The notes below the pieces were generated by a model. The model did no database searches, had not been told where the DNA came from, and saw only the letters and a list, made by a program, of their open reading frames with translations. The translations under genes were made by a program, and so were the position numbers. This document shows positions 17,395 to 29,157 of a stretch of DNA of 64,000 bases, one piece after another. The stretch covers positions 2,976,001-3,040,000 of the forward strand of contig NZ_AP024650.1 of the NCBI RefSeq assembly GCF_019977275.1. Reading direction: 5' to 3'. The DNA is from Arthrobacter sp. StoSoilB19. GTDB lineage: Bacteria > Actinomycetota > Actinomycetes > Actinomycetales > Micrococcaceae. Each line of letters opens with the position of its first letter. Position 1 is the first letter of the stretch.

Positions 17395-18185
17395 CCTCCA
17401 CCGGGATTGAATCCCCCAAGACCGAAACCCGGCAGCCGATCCTCCAGGCGCGGAACCTCGTCAAGACCTTCGGCAAGGTGGTTGGCCTTGACGGTGTCAG
17501 CCTTGAGCTGTATCCGGGCGAAGTGCTGGCCATCATCGGCGACAACGGCGCCGGCAAGTCCACCCTCATCAAGTGCCTCACCGGGGCCGAGGTTCCGGAC
17601 TCGGGCGAGCTCCTGGTTTCCGGCCAGCCGGTGCACTTCAAGCGTCCGCAGGATGCCCGCGCGCATGGAATCGAAACGGTCTACCAGAACCTGGCGGTCT
17701 CGCCGGCCCTGGACGTGGCGTCGAACCTGTTCCTGGGCCGGGAGGAACGGGTGGCCGGACCGCTCGGGTCCATCTTCAGGGTCCTGGACACCAAGGGGAT
17801 GCGCCGTAAGGCGAAGGAGGAGCTCACCCGCCTCGGAATTTCAACCCTTCAGGATGTCACCGTCCCAGTGGAGAACCTCTCCGGCGGACAGCGCCAGGCC
17901 GTGGCTGTGGCAAGGGCAGCAGCGTTCGGTTCCAAGGTGGTGGTGCTCGACGAGCCCACCGCGGCACTGGGCGTGCGGGAGTCGAACCAGGTCCTACAGC
18001 TGGTCCGGGATCTGCGGGACCGCGGCCTTCCAGTCATCCTGATCAGCCACAACATGCCGCACGTGTTTGACGTTGCCGACAGGATCCACATCCAGCGTCT
18101 CGGCAAATGCGCCGCCACGATCACCCCGAAGTCGCACAGCATGACCGACGCGGTGGCCATCATGACCGGCGCCGCCACGGCCTGA
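17391..18185 (+). CDS. frcA: ABC transporter ATP-binding protein (fructose type)
   Basis: A 264-residue single-domain ATPase with Walker A GDNGAGKST, signature LSGGQ, Walker B VVVLDEPTAALG and a switch His in LISHNM. CUT2 importers such as RbsA usually use a fused double ATPase of about 500 residues; a half-length ATPase like this matches the FrcA arrangement and would act as a dimer. The open frame extends upstream to 17121, but the ATG at 17391 overlapping the permease stop (ATGA) is the natural start. It energises uptake through the permease encoded just upstream. Confidence 0.93.
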   Translation: MTSTGIESPKTETRQPILQARNLVKTFGKVVGLDGVSLELYPGEVLAIIGDNGAGKSTLIKCLTGAEVPDSGELLVSGQPVHFKRPQDARAHGIETVYQNLAVSPALDVASNLFLGREERVAGPLGSIFRVLDTKGMRRKAKEELTRLGISTLQDVTVPVENLSGGQRQAVAVARAAAFGSKVVVLDEPTAALGVRESNQVLQLVRDLRDRGLPVILISHNMPHVFDVADRIHIQRLGKCAATITPKSHSMTDAVAIMTGAATA

Positions 18186-18286
18186 TCCGCGTACGACCGC
18201 TTTCCTTCACCCCCCTTCCTGTTCGCGGACCTGCTCGCCTGCCCCGGGCGGCAGATCCGCGCCCGTCTTCACGAAAGTTTGCTCCC

Positions 18287-19222
18287 ATGCCCTACACCAG
18301 TGGCTCCGGCACCAGCGCCTCCACTCCCGATGTCATCGTGGTTGGCGAAGCACTCGTCGACGTCGTCCGCACCTCCGAAGGCACGGCGGAGCACCCCGGC
18401 GGTTCCCCGGCCAACGTCGCCTACGGGCTGGCAAGGTTGGGCGTGCGAACCAGCCTCCTGACCTCAATAGGCGACGACGAACGCGGCGCCCTGATCGAGC
18501 GCCACCTGGGCAGCGCCGGAGTTGCGCTGCTGCCAGGGTCGAAATCACCGGGCCGCACGGCTTCCGCCACCGCCACGCTAAGCGCTGACGGGTCCGCCAG
18601 CTACGAATTCGACGTTTCCTGGGAGCTGCCGCCGGTGCACCCCGCCACCTTTCCCAAGGTGCTCCACACCGGCTCGATCGCCAGCTTCCTGGCGCCCGGA
18701 GCCGGTTCCGTCAAGAGCCTCCTGGAACGGGCGCACCGTGAATGCCTGGTTTCCTACGATCCCAATATCCGCCCCGCACTCTTGGGCAGCCACGCGGAAG
18801 CCCTCGCTGTTTTCGAAGACCTGGCCCCCTTAGCGGACGTGCTGAAGCTTAGCGACGAGGATGCCCGGTGGCTCTACCCGGGGGTGACGTTCGAGGACGC
18901 CGCGGCGCGGATCCTGGAACTTGGTGCGGGCCTGGCTGTGGTCACCATGGGTTCAGCCGGCTCGCTGCTGGCAACACCCGCCACACGGGTGCACATTCCG
19001 TCCGTCCAAACGGTAGTGGCAGACACCATCGGAGCCGGTGATTCCTATATGGCGGCCCTGATCTACGGCCTGCTCTGCCGGAGCACCGATGGCTTGGCGC
19101 CGTCCGTCCTGGAAACCCTGGGCAGGATGGCATCCAAGGCTGCCGCGATTACGGTCAGCCGCCCGGGCGCCAATCCGCCCACCCTTGAGGAGCTGACGTC
19201 GGAACTGCAGCCGGCGGTATAG
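18287..19222 (+). CDS. PfkB-family carbohydrate kinase, likely fructokinase
   Basis: A 311-residue ribokinase/PfkB-type sugar kinase. The sugar-binding region is GGSPANVAYGLARLG, and the PfkB signature with the catalytic base is in DTIGAGDSYMAAL. The segment SYDPNIRP is shared with fructokinases. It should phosphorylate imported fructose to fructose 6-phosphate, feeding glycolysis. It is the last gene of the fructose ABC operon, about 100 bp after the ATPase gene. The start at 18287 gives a normal N-terminus (DVIVVGEALVD near residue 15), although the ribosome-binding site is weak. Confidence 0.9.
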   Translation: MPYTSGSGTSASTPDVIVVGEALVDVVRTSEGTAEHPGGSPANVAYGLARLGVRTSLLTSIGDDERGALIERHLGSAGVALLPGSKSPGRTASATATLSADGSASYEFDVSWELPPVHPATFPKVLHTGSIASFLAPGAGSVKSLLERAHRECLVSYDPNIRPALLGSHAEALAVFEDLAPLADVLKLSDEDARWLYPGVTFEDAAARILELGAGLAVVTMGSAGSLLATPATRVHIPSVQTVVADTIGAGDSYMAALIYGLLCRSTDGLAPSVLETLGRMASKAAAITVSRPGANPPTLEELTSELQPAV

Positions 19223-19223
19223 G

Positions 19224-19279
19224 GGCTTAAATGCGGAAGGAGGCGGGGAATTCCCCACCTCCTTCTGCAGCATTAAGCC
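19224..19279. terminator. Bidirectional terminator between fructokinase and guaB
   Basis: A long imperfect hairpin with a GGGGAATTCCCC core, AAGGAGG/CCTCCTT arms and outer GGCTTAA/TTAAGCC arms fills the gap between the convergent genes. The outer A/T pairs supply U tracts in both directions. Confidence 0.8.
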
Positions 19280-19286
19280 ACCGGGA

Positions 19287-20945
<1,659 letters not shown>

Positions 20946-21025
20946 TTAGAACCTCGGCGCCGATCCCCCTATTCCACGCCGGTAATGTGAGCAACCGCAC
21001 GCCCCCACCCACCCTTAGGGCCGGC

Positions 21026-23128
21026 TCAGCTCCAGCCGGTTGCAGCCAGCAGCCGCTGCTCGAACATGGGGATCATGGTCTCCACATAGGTTCTGGTCAG
21101 GTGGTTGTCGTCCTTGTAGACGTACACGTTCCCCACCACCGCAGGGCAAACGCCCCGGGCACAGATGAAGTCACTCATGTCCATCAGGTGCAGCCCGGGC
21201 AGCTTGCCGCGGTAGTTCTCCAGTGGCGATGGCTCCACCAGGGACTCGGCGAGCGATGGATTGCAGGCAGCCGCGCCGGCGCCGTTCCGTTGGGCGCACT
21301 GGGGCATGTTGAAGGTGAATCTCGGGTTGTCGCGGATTCCCACGATCTCGATCCCCGCGTCGGCGAACGGCTTGACGCCGTCAAGGTACCCCGGCACCTC
21401 CGTTTCGAACGGGGCATCCTCATGGGTCAGCGTTGCCACGGTGAACACCGCATCCGGGCGGTGTTCCAGGACGTAGGCGGAGCTGGCCTTGTTGTAGGCG
21501 TTGCATTCGGCATTCCTGGTCTCCGATTCGGCGCCGAACCGGCATGCGGGCATCAGGAGGGTGACCAATTCCCACCCACGCGCGGCCGCCACGGGAGCCA
21601 GCGCTGCCAGGTACTGCTGGGCATGGGAGTCGCCCAGCACCACGATGCGCCGGGTGGACGGTTCCTCCGGAAGCTCCTGCCGGCACCCCTCCAGGATGGG
21701 ATCGCCCGTGGCGTTGGCACCTGTGCAGGGCGAGTCGATCCCGGCCCAGTCGTTGTCCAGGGCGGTGGGTCCGGGGATGGTCCTGGCCCTGGGCGCGGGC
21801 GTGCTTTCGTTCTCCGGCGTGAGCGACAAGGCCCCCGGCGTCAGCTCACGGGGCTGTGCCGCCGTCGCGCTTTCCTCTGCGGTGAGCGATGTCTGCCAAA
21901 CCGCCACGGGACCAGCCAGCAAGGCACCGCAGGCAACAATGACGACGGCGGTCCGCCAGGCGCGAAGCTTGGGCCAATGCCAGTCGCGCAGCGGCTTTTC
22001 AACAAAGCGGGTGGTCAGGACAGCGAGCACGATGGAGGCAGCGACGATGCCCAGTCCCTGCTTGAGGTTGGGTGCCTCCACGCCGGTGGCCGCGAGCGCC
22101 AGCACCAGGACCGGCCAGTGCCAGAGGTAGAGGGCGTAGGAGTTGTCACCCAGGGCGACGGCGGGGCGGCTGCTGAGGAGCCGGTCCACGCCGAACCGGC
22201 TGCCGGTTTGCCCTGCGATGATGATGGCCGCCGCGGCCAGTGTGGGCCAGAGTGCCACGTACCCGGGAAAGGACCGGTCGACGGTCAGGACCAGCCCGCA
22301 GGACACCATGGCTGCCAGTCCGGCCCAGCCCAGGGCCACCCGCACCACGCGGCCGGGCTTGACGTAGGGCAGCGCCAGTGCCAGCAACGATCCCAGCGCA
22401 AACTCCCAAAGCCGGGCGCGCGTATCGAAGTAGGCGTAGGCCTGGTTGCCGGCGGTCTGGTCAATGGAGTAGGCAAGCGACACCGCCAAAACCGTTCCAA
22501 AGACTGCGCCGAGCAACCCTCGGTAGGTCAGCCCCTGCAGGCGGGGAACCCGGCGCAGCCGGTTCAGCAACGCAGCGGTCGCGGCAAAGATCAGTGGCCA
22601 CAGAATGAAGACCTGTCCCTGGATGGACAGGGACCAGAAGTGCTGCAGCGGACTGGCTCCGGCGTGGTCCTGCGCGTAGTAGTCCACTGCATTGTCTGCC
22701 AGGAGCCAGTTCTGCCGGTAAAGGAGGGACGCCCAGGCCTGGTCCAGCACCTGTGGCCAGCGGCCCTGCGGCAGGATCAGCCAGGTGCCTGCCAGCACTC
22801 CAAGGATCACCACGACGGCGGCCGGCAGCAGTCGCTTGAAAAGGTGCAGCCAGTGCGCCATCAGCTTGAAAGGGTGGCCGGATTCGGCTTTGCGGACGAA
22901 GGAAAGCGTGAGCAGGAACGCCGAGATCAGCAGGAAGATGTCCACGCCGCCGGACACGCGGCCCAACCACACGTGGTACGCCACCACCATCAGGACAGCC
23001 AGGGCCCGGAGCCCCTGGACCTCGGGGCGGAAAGTGGGCTTCCGTTTCCTGTTCACGGAACTGGACTGTTTCCTGTTCGCGGCACTGGACGGGGGTTCAG
23101 GTGCCTTCGACGTTTCCGTTATCGACAC
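21026..23128 (-). CDS. Acyltransferase 3 / SGNH fusion membrane protein (OatA-like)
   Basis: A 700-residue membrane enzyme. The N-terminal acyltransferase-3 domain (about residues 33-400) has roughly 10-11 hydrophobic helices and begins with FRPEVQGLRALAVLMVVAYH, containing the family His. After a Pro/Thr-rich linker comes an extracellular SGNH domain (about 480-700) with block I VVLGDSHAQQYL and the block V Asp-His pair in DDNHLTRTY. Such fusions acetylate surface polysaccharide or peptidoglycan, as in OatA. The GTG start at 23128 has GAGAGG 5 nt upstream. It is monocistronic; the true acceptor is not deducible. Confidence 0.92.
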   Translation of the reverse strand: MSITETSKAPEPPSSAANRKQSSSVNRKRKPTFRPEVQGLRALAVLMVVAYHVWLGRVSGGVDIFLLISAFLLTLSFVRKAESGHPFKLMAHWLHLFKRLLPAAVVVILGVLAGTWLILPQGRWPQVLDQAWASLLYRQNWLLADNAVDYYAQDHAGASPLQHFWSLSIQGQVFILWPLIFAATAALLNRLRRVPRLQGLTYRGLLGAVFGTVLAVSLAYSIDQTAGNQAYAYFDTRARLWEFALGSLLALALPYVKPGRVVRVALGWAGLAAMVSCGLVLTVDRSFPGYVALWPTLAAAAIIIAGQTGSRFGVDRLLSSRPAVALGDNSYALYLWHWPVLVLALAATGVEAPNLKQGLGIVAASIVLAVLTTRFVEKPLRDWHWPKLRAWRTAVVIVACGALLAGPVAVWQTSLTAEESATAAQPRELTPGALSLTPENESTPAPRARTIPGPTALDNDWAGIDSPCTGANATGDPILEGCRQELPEEPSTRRIVVLGDSHAQQYLAALAPVAAARGWELVTLLMPACRFGAESETRNAECNAYNKASSAYVLEHRPDAVFTVATLTHEDAPFETEVPGYLDGVKPFADAGIEIVGIRDNPRFTFNMPQCAQRNGAGAAACNPSLAESLVEPSPLENYRGKLPGLHLMDMSDFICARGVCPAVVGNVYVYKDDNHLTRTYVETMIPMFEQRLLAATGWS

Positions 23129-23245
23129 TAGAACCTCTCAGGACGCCCGCCAGCCAAAGCATCAAGCCTAGCCAAGCCGGTCAGCAACGGCCAATCAACG
23201 CACCTGTTCGGACTATGCTGGGCCCAATCATCGAAGGGAGACGGC

Positions 23246-24214
23246 GTGGTTGTCCAACTGCGGATTTGCGTGCCCGGCGAGCTCTCCGCCGTGACGCTGA
23301 AGACGTGCCGGGACCAGCGGGGCGCGGCAGAGGTTGCGCTGGTTGCGGGTGCGTCGGTGGTCCCGGAAGGCGACGTTATCGAGGTCCTGATCGCCCGGGA
23401 GTCAGTGGAGGAACTCCTCGAGAAGCTGGAGATCCTGAAGGTCCAGGACGTTGGATCCATTGCCATGTCCACGCCGGAATTAGTCCTGTCAAAGAAAGCC
23501 GACCGGGCGGAGCGGGCCGCCCCCGGGGACGGTGCGGACGCAGTGATCTGGGACGACGTGACGCGGCAAACCGGAGAGGACTCCCGCCTGACATGGAACT
23601 TCCTCGCCTTCCTGGTGCTCGCAACCCAGCTTGCCGGGATCGGCATCGTGACGGACTCCCCCATCGCGATTGTGGGAGCCATGGCGGTAGGTCCCGAGTT
23701 CGGACCGCTGGCCGCCCTCGCCGTCTCGCTTGCCACCCGGCAGTGGAAGCTTGGCCGCCGTGCTGCCATTGCCCTGGGTGTCGGGTTCCCCGTGGCCATG
23801 CTGCTGGCGGCACTGACGGCGTGGCTGTCGGTGCCCCTCGGTCTCTTCCCGCGGGATGCCCTGGACAAGGGTTCCGCGGTGGAATTCATCTACCATCCGG
23901 GTCCGTATTCGCTGATTGTTGCCGTCCTGGCCGGCATCGCGGGAATGCTCTCCATCATCGGCCGGCGCTCCGCGGCCCTGATCGGGGTCTTCATCTCGGT
24001 GACCACCGTTCCGGCGGCAGGGTACGTTGCGGTGGCCCTGGTCCTGGGGGAATACCAGAAGGCTGCGGGCTCGGCGCTCCAGTTGCTGCTCAACCTCGTG
24101 GGCATCGTGGTGGCCGCCCTCGCGGTACTGCTTTTCTACCGCATGGTTTCCAGGCGCGTGCCGCACGGGGTGGCACGGAACCTGAGGCGCCAGCGGAGCG
24201 GGGCCCGCAACTAA
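23246..24214 (+). CDS. DUF389 family membrane protein
   Basis: A 322-residue protein of the DUF389 family. Residues 1-100 form a soluble region, and six or so hydrophobic segments follow between about residues 118 and 305. The conserved segment SPIAIVGAMAVGPEFGPLAA is present. Family function is unknown. The start is a GTG at 23246 with GAAGGGAG upstream. It is divergent from the OatA-like gene (117-bp gap) and ends 23 bp before the convergent DNA ligase stop. Confidence 0.9.
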   Translation: MVVQLRICVPGELSAVTLKTCRDQRGAAEVALVAGASVVPEGDVIEVLIARESVEELLEKLEILKVQDVGSIAMSTPELVLSKKADRAERAAPGDGADAVIWDDVTRQTGEDSRLTWNFLAFLVLATQLAGIGIVTDSPIAIVGAMAVGPEFGPLAALAVSLATRQWKLGRRAAIALGVGFPVAMLLAALTAWLSVPLGLFPRDALDKGSAVEFIYHPGPYSLIVAVLAGIAGMLSIIGRRSAALIGVFISVTTVPAAGYVAVALVLGEYQKAAGSALQLLLNLVGIVVAALAVLLFYRMVSRRVPHGVARNLRRQRSGARN

Positions 24215-24237
24215 GGAGCCTCCGCATTCACGGTGCG

Positions 24238-25761
24238 CTACGGCCGCAGCAGGGCGCGCAGGGTCTGGATCGTGTCTGCTTCGGCCGCAGCCTTGTCATC
24301 CCGGTAGCGCTTGACCCGGGCAAACCTCAGGGCGATGCCGCCGGGATAGCGCGGTGACTGCTGCACGCCGTCGATGGCGATTTCCACCACCGTGACCGGC
24401 TCAACCCACACCGTGCCGGCCGTGCGCCGCACCTCAAGCTCCTGGAACCTCTCCGTCTGCCATCGCAGCAGTTCGTCGGTGAGGCCCTTGAAGGTCTTGC
24501 CCACCATGACGTAGCCGCCGGGTTCTCCGAACTCCCCAGCTGGGTCAAGGGCGCCCAGGTGCAGGTTGGACAGCATCCCGGTGCGGCGCCCGGACCCCCA
24601 TTCGCAGGCGAGCACCACCAGGTCGTACGTCAGCACCGGCTTGACCTTCACCCAGTTGGCTCCGCGCCGGCCGGCCGCGTAGGTGGAACCGATGGCCTTC
24701 ACCACAACGCCTTCATGGCCTGCGGCAAGCGCCTCCTGCGACACCCGTTCCGCAACGGCGGGATCGGCCGTGATCTCCCCCGGTATCCGGTGCTCCGGCG
24801 CGATCCGCTCGAGCTCACTGATCCGGGCGGACAGCGGCTCATCAAGCAGGTCCCGCCCATCGATATGCAGCACGTCGAAGAACCAGGGATGCAGCACCGT
24901 CTCACGCGCGGCATCCGCACCGAAGCGCGCCATGGTTTCCTGGAACGGCCGCGGGCCGCCTTCCTCGTCCAGGGCCAGGGTTTCACCGTCAAGGATCACG
25001 TCCCGCAGCGGCAGCCCGCGAACCAGGTCCACCACCTCGGGGAGCCGGTGGGTGACGTCGGCGAGGTTGCGCGTGTAGATGCTGACGTCGTCGCCGGACC
25101 GGTGCACCTGGATGCGGGCGCCGTCGAGCTTGTATTCCACCGAGGCCTCCCCGGTCGCCTCCAGGGCTGCGCTGGGACTGGCCGCGGTGGCCGCCAGCAT
25201 GGGCTGCACGGGGCGGCCAACCACCAGGCCGACGGCGTCCAGCTCGGCTTCGGTGCCCGTGATGGCCAGCAGGGCTGTTCCGCCCAGGTCGCCCGAAAGC
25301 ATCGCAGCGCGCCGTACGACGGCAACGGGCTTCCCGGCAGCGCGGGCAACGGCATCCGTCAGCACTCCCTCCAGGGCTCCTATACGCAGCTCGCCAAGCA
25401 GGACACCTGCAATGAAGGCCTGCTCAGAAGCAGTGGCTGCCGCCATCAGCGTCCGGAGGGTGGCCGCGCGCCCCGCGCCCGATCCGGTACCCGCCGTGGC
25501 AAGCAGCCGGTCCAGGGCAGCGTCGAGGTCGGCCAGGGTGAGGGTTGGTTCGACGGCGGGTTCCTCCTTGGCCGCCGCCACGGCACTCCATCCGACGCCC
25601 ACGCGTCCCTGGCGGGGCTTGGCAACCAGCCAGCCCACCGCCGTCGGGATTTCCGCCGGCTCAAGCCGGCCCAGCAGCTGGGCCAGCGCATCCACCTTGG
25701 CCAGCCGGGAGCGGGTGGAGGTGACGGCCTCCGCGGTGTTGACGAGCTCAAGGAGCAGCAT
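24238..25761 (-). CDS. ATP-dependent DNA ligase (LigB type)
   Basis: A 507-residue ATP-dependent ligase, the length of mycobacterial LigB. It has an N-terminal DNA-binding domain, then the adenylation domain with nucleophile Lys211 in VEYKLDGARIQVH, motif DGETLAL, motif V EGVVVKA..YAAGRRGANWVKVKP, and a C-terminal OB fold. It seals nicks using ATP. It is accessory to the NAD-dependent LigA that bacteria use for replication. An in-frame GTG at 25782 exists, but the ATG at 25761 gives the expected N-terminus and has AGG 8 nt upstream. The DHFR-like gene is divergent with a 56-bp gap. Confidence 0.95.
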   Translation of the reverse strand: MLLLELVNTAEAVTSTRSRLAKVDALAQLLGRLEPAEIPTAVGWLVAKPRQGRVGVGWSAVAAAKEEPAVEPTLTLADLDAALDRLLATAGTGSGAGRAATLRTLMAAATASEQAFIAGVLLGELRIGALEGVLTDAVARAAGKPVAVVRRAAMLSGDLGGTALLAITGTEAELDAVGLVVGRPVQPMLAATAASPSAALEATGEASVEYKLDGARIQVHRSGDDVSIYTRNLADVTHRLPEVVDLVRGLPLRDVILDGETLALDEEGGPRPFQETMARFGADAARETVLHPWFFDVLHIDGRDLLDEPLSARISELERIAPEHRIPGEITADPAVAERVSQEALAAGHEGVVVKAIGSTYAAGRRGANWVKVKPVLTYDLVVLACEWGSGRRTGMLSNLHLGALDPAGEFGEPGGYVMVGKTFKGLTDELLRWQTERFQELEVRRTAGTVWVEPVTVVEIAIDGVQQSPRYPGGIALRFARVKRYRDDKAAAEADTIQTLRALLRP

Positions 25762-25817
25762 GGCACCATCCTGCCACGGCACTGGACAGGGCCGGAGCCC
25801 CGTTCCAGACTTGGTGG

Positions 25818-26420
25818 ATGGGCAACATCGTCGCGAACCTGTTCATCACCCTGGACGGCGTCTACCAGGCGCCCGGCGGCCGCGAGGAAGACAGCGAGGG
25901 CGGGTTCAACCTTGGCGGCTGGCAGGCACCGGTCTCCGACGACGAATCCGGCGCCGCCATTGCGGCTGGAATAGCGCGGATGGATGCCCTGCTCCTTGGC
26001 AGGAAGACCTACGACATCTTTGCCGCCTACTGGCCCCAGCAGTCCGGGGACATCGCGGACACGCTCAACCGGATACCCAAGTTTGTGGTGTCAAGCTCCT
26101 TGTCCGATCCGGCATGGGCCGGCACCACCGTGCTGCCGGATGCCGCGGCGGCGGGCGGGCTCCGGGACGAGTACCAGCAGGTGCACATGTTCGGCAGTGG
26201 CGTCCTCATCCGGTCCCTGCTGGAGGCGCAAGTGCTGGACCGCCTTCATCTCTGGCTGTATCCGGTCACCCTGGGGCAGGGCAAGCGGCTCTTCGACGCC
26301 GGGACGGTCCCCTCAACATTCCGGCTCGCCGAGCCGGTACGCAGCTACCCCAAGGGAGCCGTGTCGTTGGTCTACGAGCCTGCGGGCGGAGTCGAAACCG
26401 CCGAGATGGCGGCTACGTAG
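25818..26420 (+). CDS. Dihydrofolate reductase family protein (RibD C-terminal domain)
   Basis: A 200-residue single-domain protein of the DHFR/RibD-C fold. It starts MGNIVANLFITLDGVYQAPG and includes LLLGRKTYDIFAAYWP and a nucleotide-binding segment QVHMFGSGVLIRSLL. These proteins bind NADPH, but most are not true dihydrofolate reductases and their substrates are unknown. A cAGACT sequence 6 nt before the ATG resembles the leaderless -10 boxes used nearby. It is followed by a bidirectional terminator. Confidence 0.88.
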   Translation: MGNIVANLFITLDGVYQAPGGREEDSEGGFNLGGWQAPVSDDESGAAIAAGIARMDALLLGRKTYDIFAAYWPQQSGDIADTLNRIPKFVVSSSLSDPAWAGTTVLPDAAAAGGLRDEYQQVHMFGSGVLIRSLLEAQVLDRLHLWLYPVTLGQGKRLFDAGTVPSTFRLAEPVRSYPKGAVSLVYEPAGGVETAEMAAT

Positions 26421-26430
26421 CACCCGGAAC

Positions 26431-26470
26431 ACAGAAAACCGGCCCAGCTGGTGCTGGACCGGTTTTCTGT
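26431..26470. terminator. Bidirectional terminator (DHFR-like / groEL)
   Basis: Arms of 18 bp at 26431-26448 and 26453-26470 (one mismatch) with a 4-nt loop contain an AAAACC/GGTTTT pair, giving U-rich ends both ways between convergent genes. Confidence 0.85.
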
Positions 26471-26488
26471 ATGTGAAGACGGGCAGGA

Positions 26489-28111
<1,623 letters not shown>

Positions 28112-28124
28112 TCAAAGACAGAAA

Positions 28125-28167
28125 CCCCGCACTGCCGGCCAGCATGAGCATGGCCGGCGGCACGGGG
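28125..28167 (-). other. Hairpin in the groES-groEL intergenic region
   Basis: CCCCG (28125-28129) pairs with CGGGG (28163-28167) around a second stem formed by GCCGGCC and GGCCGGC with a short loop. It lies in the 79-bp gap between groES and groEL and could be a processing or stability element. Confidence 0.5.
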
Positions 28168-28178
28168 ATCCGGAAGAG

Positions 28179-28472
28179 TTACTTGACGACGACAGCCAGG
28201 ACGTCGCGGGCGGACAGCACCAGGTACTCGGTGCCGCCGGCCTTGACTTCGGTTCCGCCGTACTTGGAGTAGATGACGACGTCGCCAACGGCAACGTCAA
28301 CCGGAACCCGCTGGCCGTCTTCGAAGCGGCCGGGGCCTACTGCAACAACTTCGCCTTCCTGCGGCTTCTCCTGGGCGGAGTCCGGGATGACCAGGCCTGA
28401 AGCCGTGGTCTGCTCGGCTTCGAGCGGGCGGACAACAATACGATCCTCAAGAGGCTTAATAGAGACCGACAC
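28179..28472 (-). CDS. groES: Co-chaperonin GroES
   Basis: A 97-residue GroES forming the heptameric lid of the chaperonin. It begins [20 protein letters not shown] and has the mobile-loop region [12 protein letters not shown]. The start is a GTG at 28472 with AAAAGGAGAGG upstream. Transcription should start near 28609, giving a leader of about 140 nt. Expression is heat-inducible in view of the two CIRCE operators. Confidence 0.97.
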   Translation of the reverse strand: MSVSIKPLEDRIVVRPLEAEQTTASGLVIPDSAQEKPQEGEVVAVGPGRFEDGQRVPVDVAVGDVVIYSKYGGTEVKAGGTEYLVLSARDVLAVVVK

Positions 28473-28583
28473 TCGGACCTCTCCTTTTCGTCAGCAAAAT
28501 TCGTGGACTGGAAAGCTTTCCGCCGTGGCTGGCAAACCGTCGTCGCGGTGCCGGCAGCAGCCTGGCTGGCAGCTCTTCATGTG

Positions 28584-28610
28584 TTAGCACCCTCCTAGGG
28601 AGAGTGCTAA
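28584..28610 (-). promoter_or_regulatory. CIRCE element (HrcA operator), downstream copy
   Basis: TTAGCACCC-N9-GAGTGCTAA, one mismatch from the consensus inverted repeat. It lies at and just after the predicted transcription start of groES. Confidence 0.9.
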
Positions 28611-28615
28611 TGAAG

Positions 28616-28644
28616 ACTCTATGTAAGGGTTAGCACTCGGTCAA
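28616..28644 (-). promoter_or_regulatory. groES-groEL promoter
   Basis: On the minus strand, -35 TTGACC (28644-28639) and -10 TAGAGT (28621-28616) are separated by exactly 17 bp. The -35 box is inside the upstream CIRCE element and the start site is next to the downstream one. Confidence 0.8.
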
Positions 28645-28656
28645 GGTGAGTGCCAA
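28630..28656 (-). promoter_or_regulatory. CIRCE element (HrcA operator), upstream copy
   Basis: TTAGCACTC-N9-GAGTGCCAA, one mismatch from consensus. It overlaps the -35 region. Two CIRCE copies flanking one promoter imply tight HrcA control; hrcA is not in this window. Confidence 0.9.
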
Positions 28657-28724
28657 CGTTTCGTCATCGGCGTAAGCCTTTCGGGCTCCGGCCGACGGCG
28701 GTCCAGGGCGGCAAACATGCTTCC

Positions 28725-29105
28725 CTAACGGCCCAGGTCGTCGAAGTCCACGTCCTCGCCACCGTCGGCCTCGCCGCCTCCCTGCTGACGTTTCCGGTAA
28801 AGCACCCAACCGGCCCCGGCTGCGGTGAGTACGGCAACAACGAGGAAGAAAATGCTCCCGGCCCGTGCGCCGTCGTACAACCCGCGGATGTCCCGCGCCT
28901 CCTGCGTGTTGTCGTGGATGTCGTTGCCGCCCACCGAATAAACGGTGGCGTTGAACGTGTCCAGCAGGAAAATGATCACGAGCAGGGCGATGCACACCAC
29001 GGCCACCACGGCCGCGGCGATCAGGGCTGGACGGGCAAACCTAGCCACACCGCGGTCCCTGGGTCGATGTTCGCCGGTCTCCCCTGGGGCTGCGCTGTCA
29101 TCCAT
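28725..29105 (-). CDS. Small two-helix membrane protein of unknown function
   Basis: A 126-residue protein with a polar, charged N-terminus, a membrane helix near residues 25-50, an extracytoplasmic loop of about 40 residues, a second helix near 80-100, and an acidic Gly/Asp/Glu-rich tail. I recognise no family. The ATG at 29105 is chosen over in-frame 29159 because TACTGT (29118-29113) lies 7 nt upstream; the longer frame would also run over the methyltransferase start on the other strand. Confidence 0.75.
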   Translation of the reverse strand: MDDSAAPGETGEHRPRDRGVARFARPALIAAAVVAVVCIALLVIIFLLDTFNATVYSVGGNDIHDNTQEARDIRGLYDGARAGSIFFLVVAVLTAAGAGWVLYRKRQQGGGEADGGEDVDFDDLGR

Positions 29106-29157
29106 GGTTTCAACAGTATCCGCATCCCGGCAGCCGTCCTCCACTAGGCTGGAAACC
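29106..29157. promoter_or_regulatory. Divergent leaderless promoter pair
   Basis: A 52-bp gap carries TACTGT (29118-29113, minus) and TAGGCT (29145-29150, plus), each exactly 7 nt from the ATG it serves. Confidence 0.7.

Noticed and set aside
18186..18286. Possible small gene or attenuator between the ABC ATPase and fructokinase
   Set aside because: About 100 bp with no start with ribosome-binding site, no hairpin and no promoter; treated as an operon spacer.
20987..23131. A 714-codon open frame on the plus strand
   Set aside because: It is the antisense shadow of the OatA-like acyltransferase gene, whose minus-strand product has clear membrane helices and SGNH motifs. The shadow protein is Gly/Gln/His-rich without domains, typical of long antisense frames in high-GC DNA.
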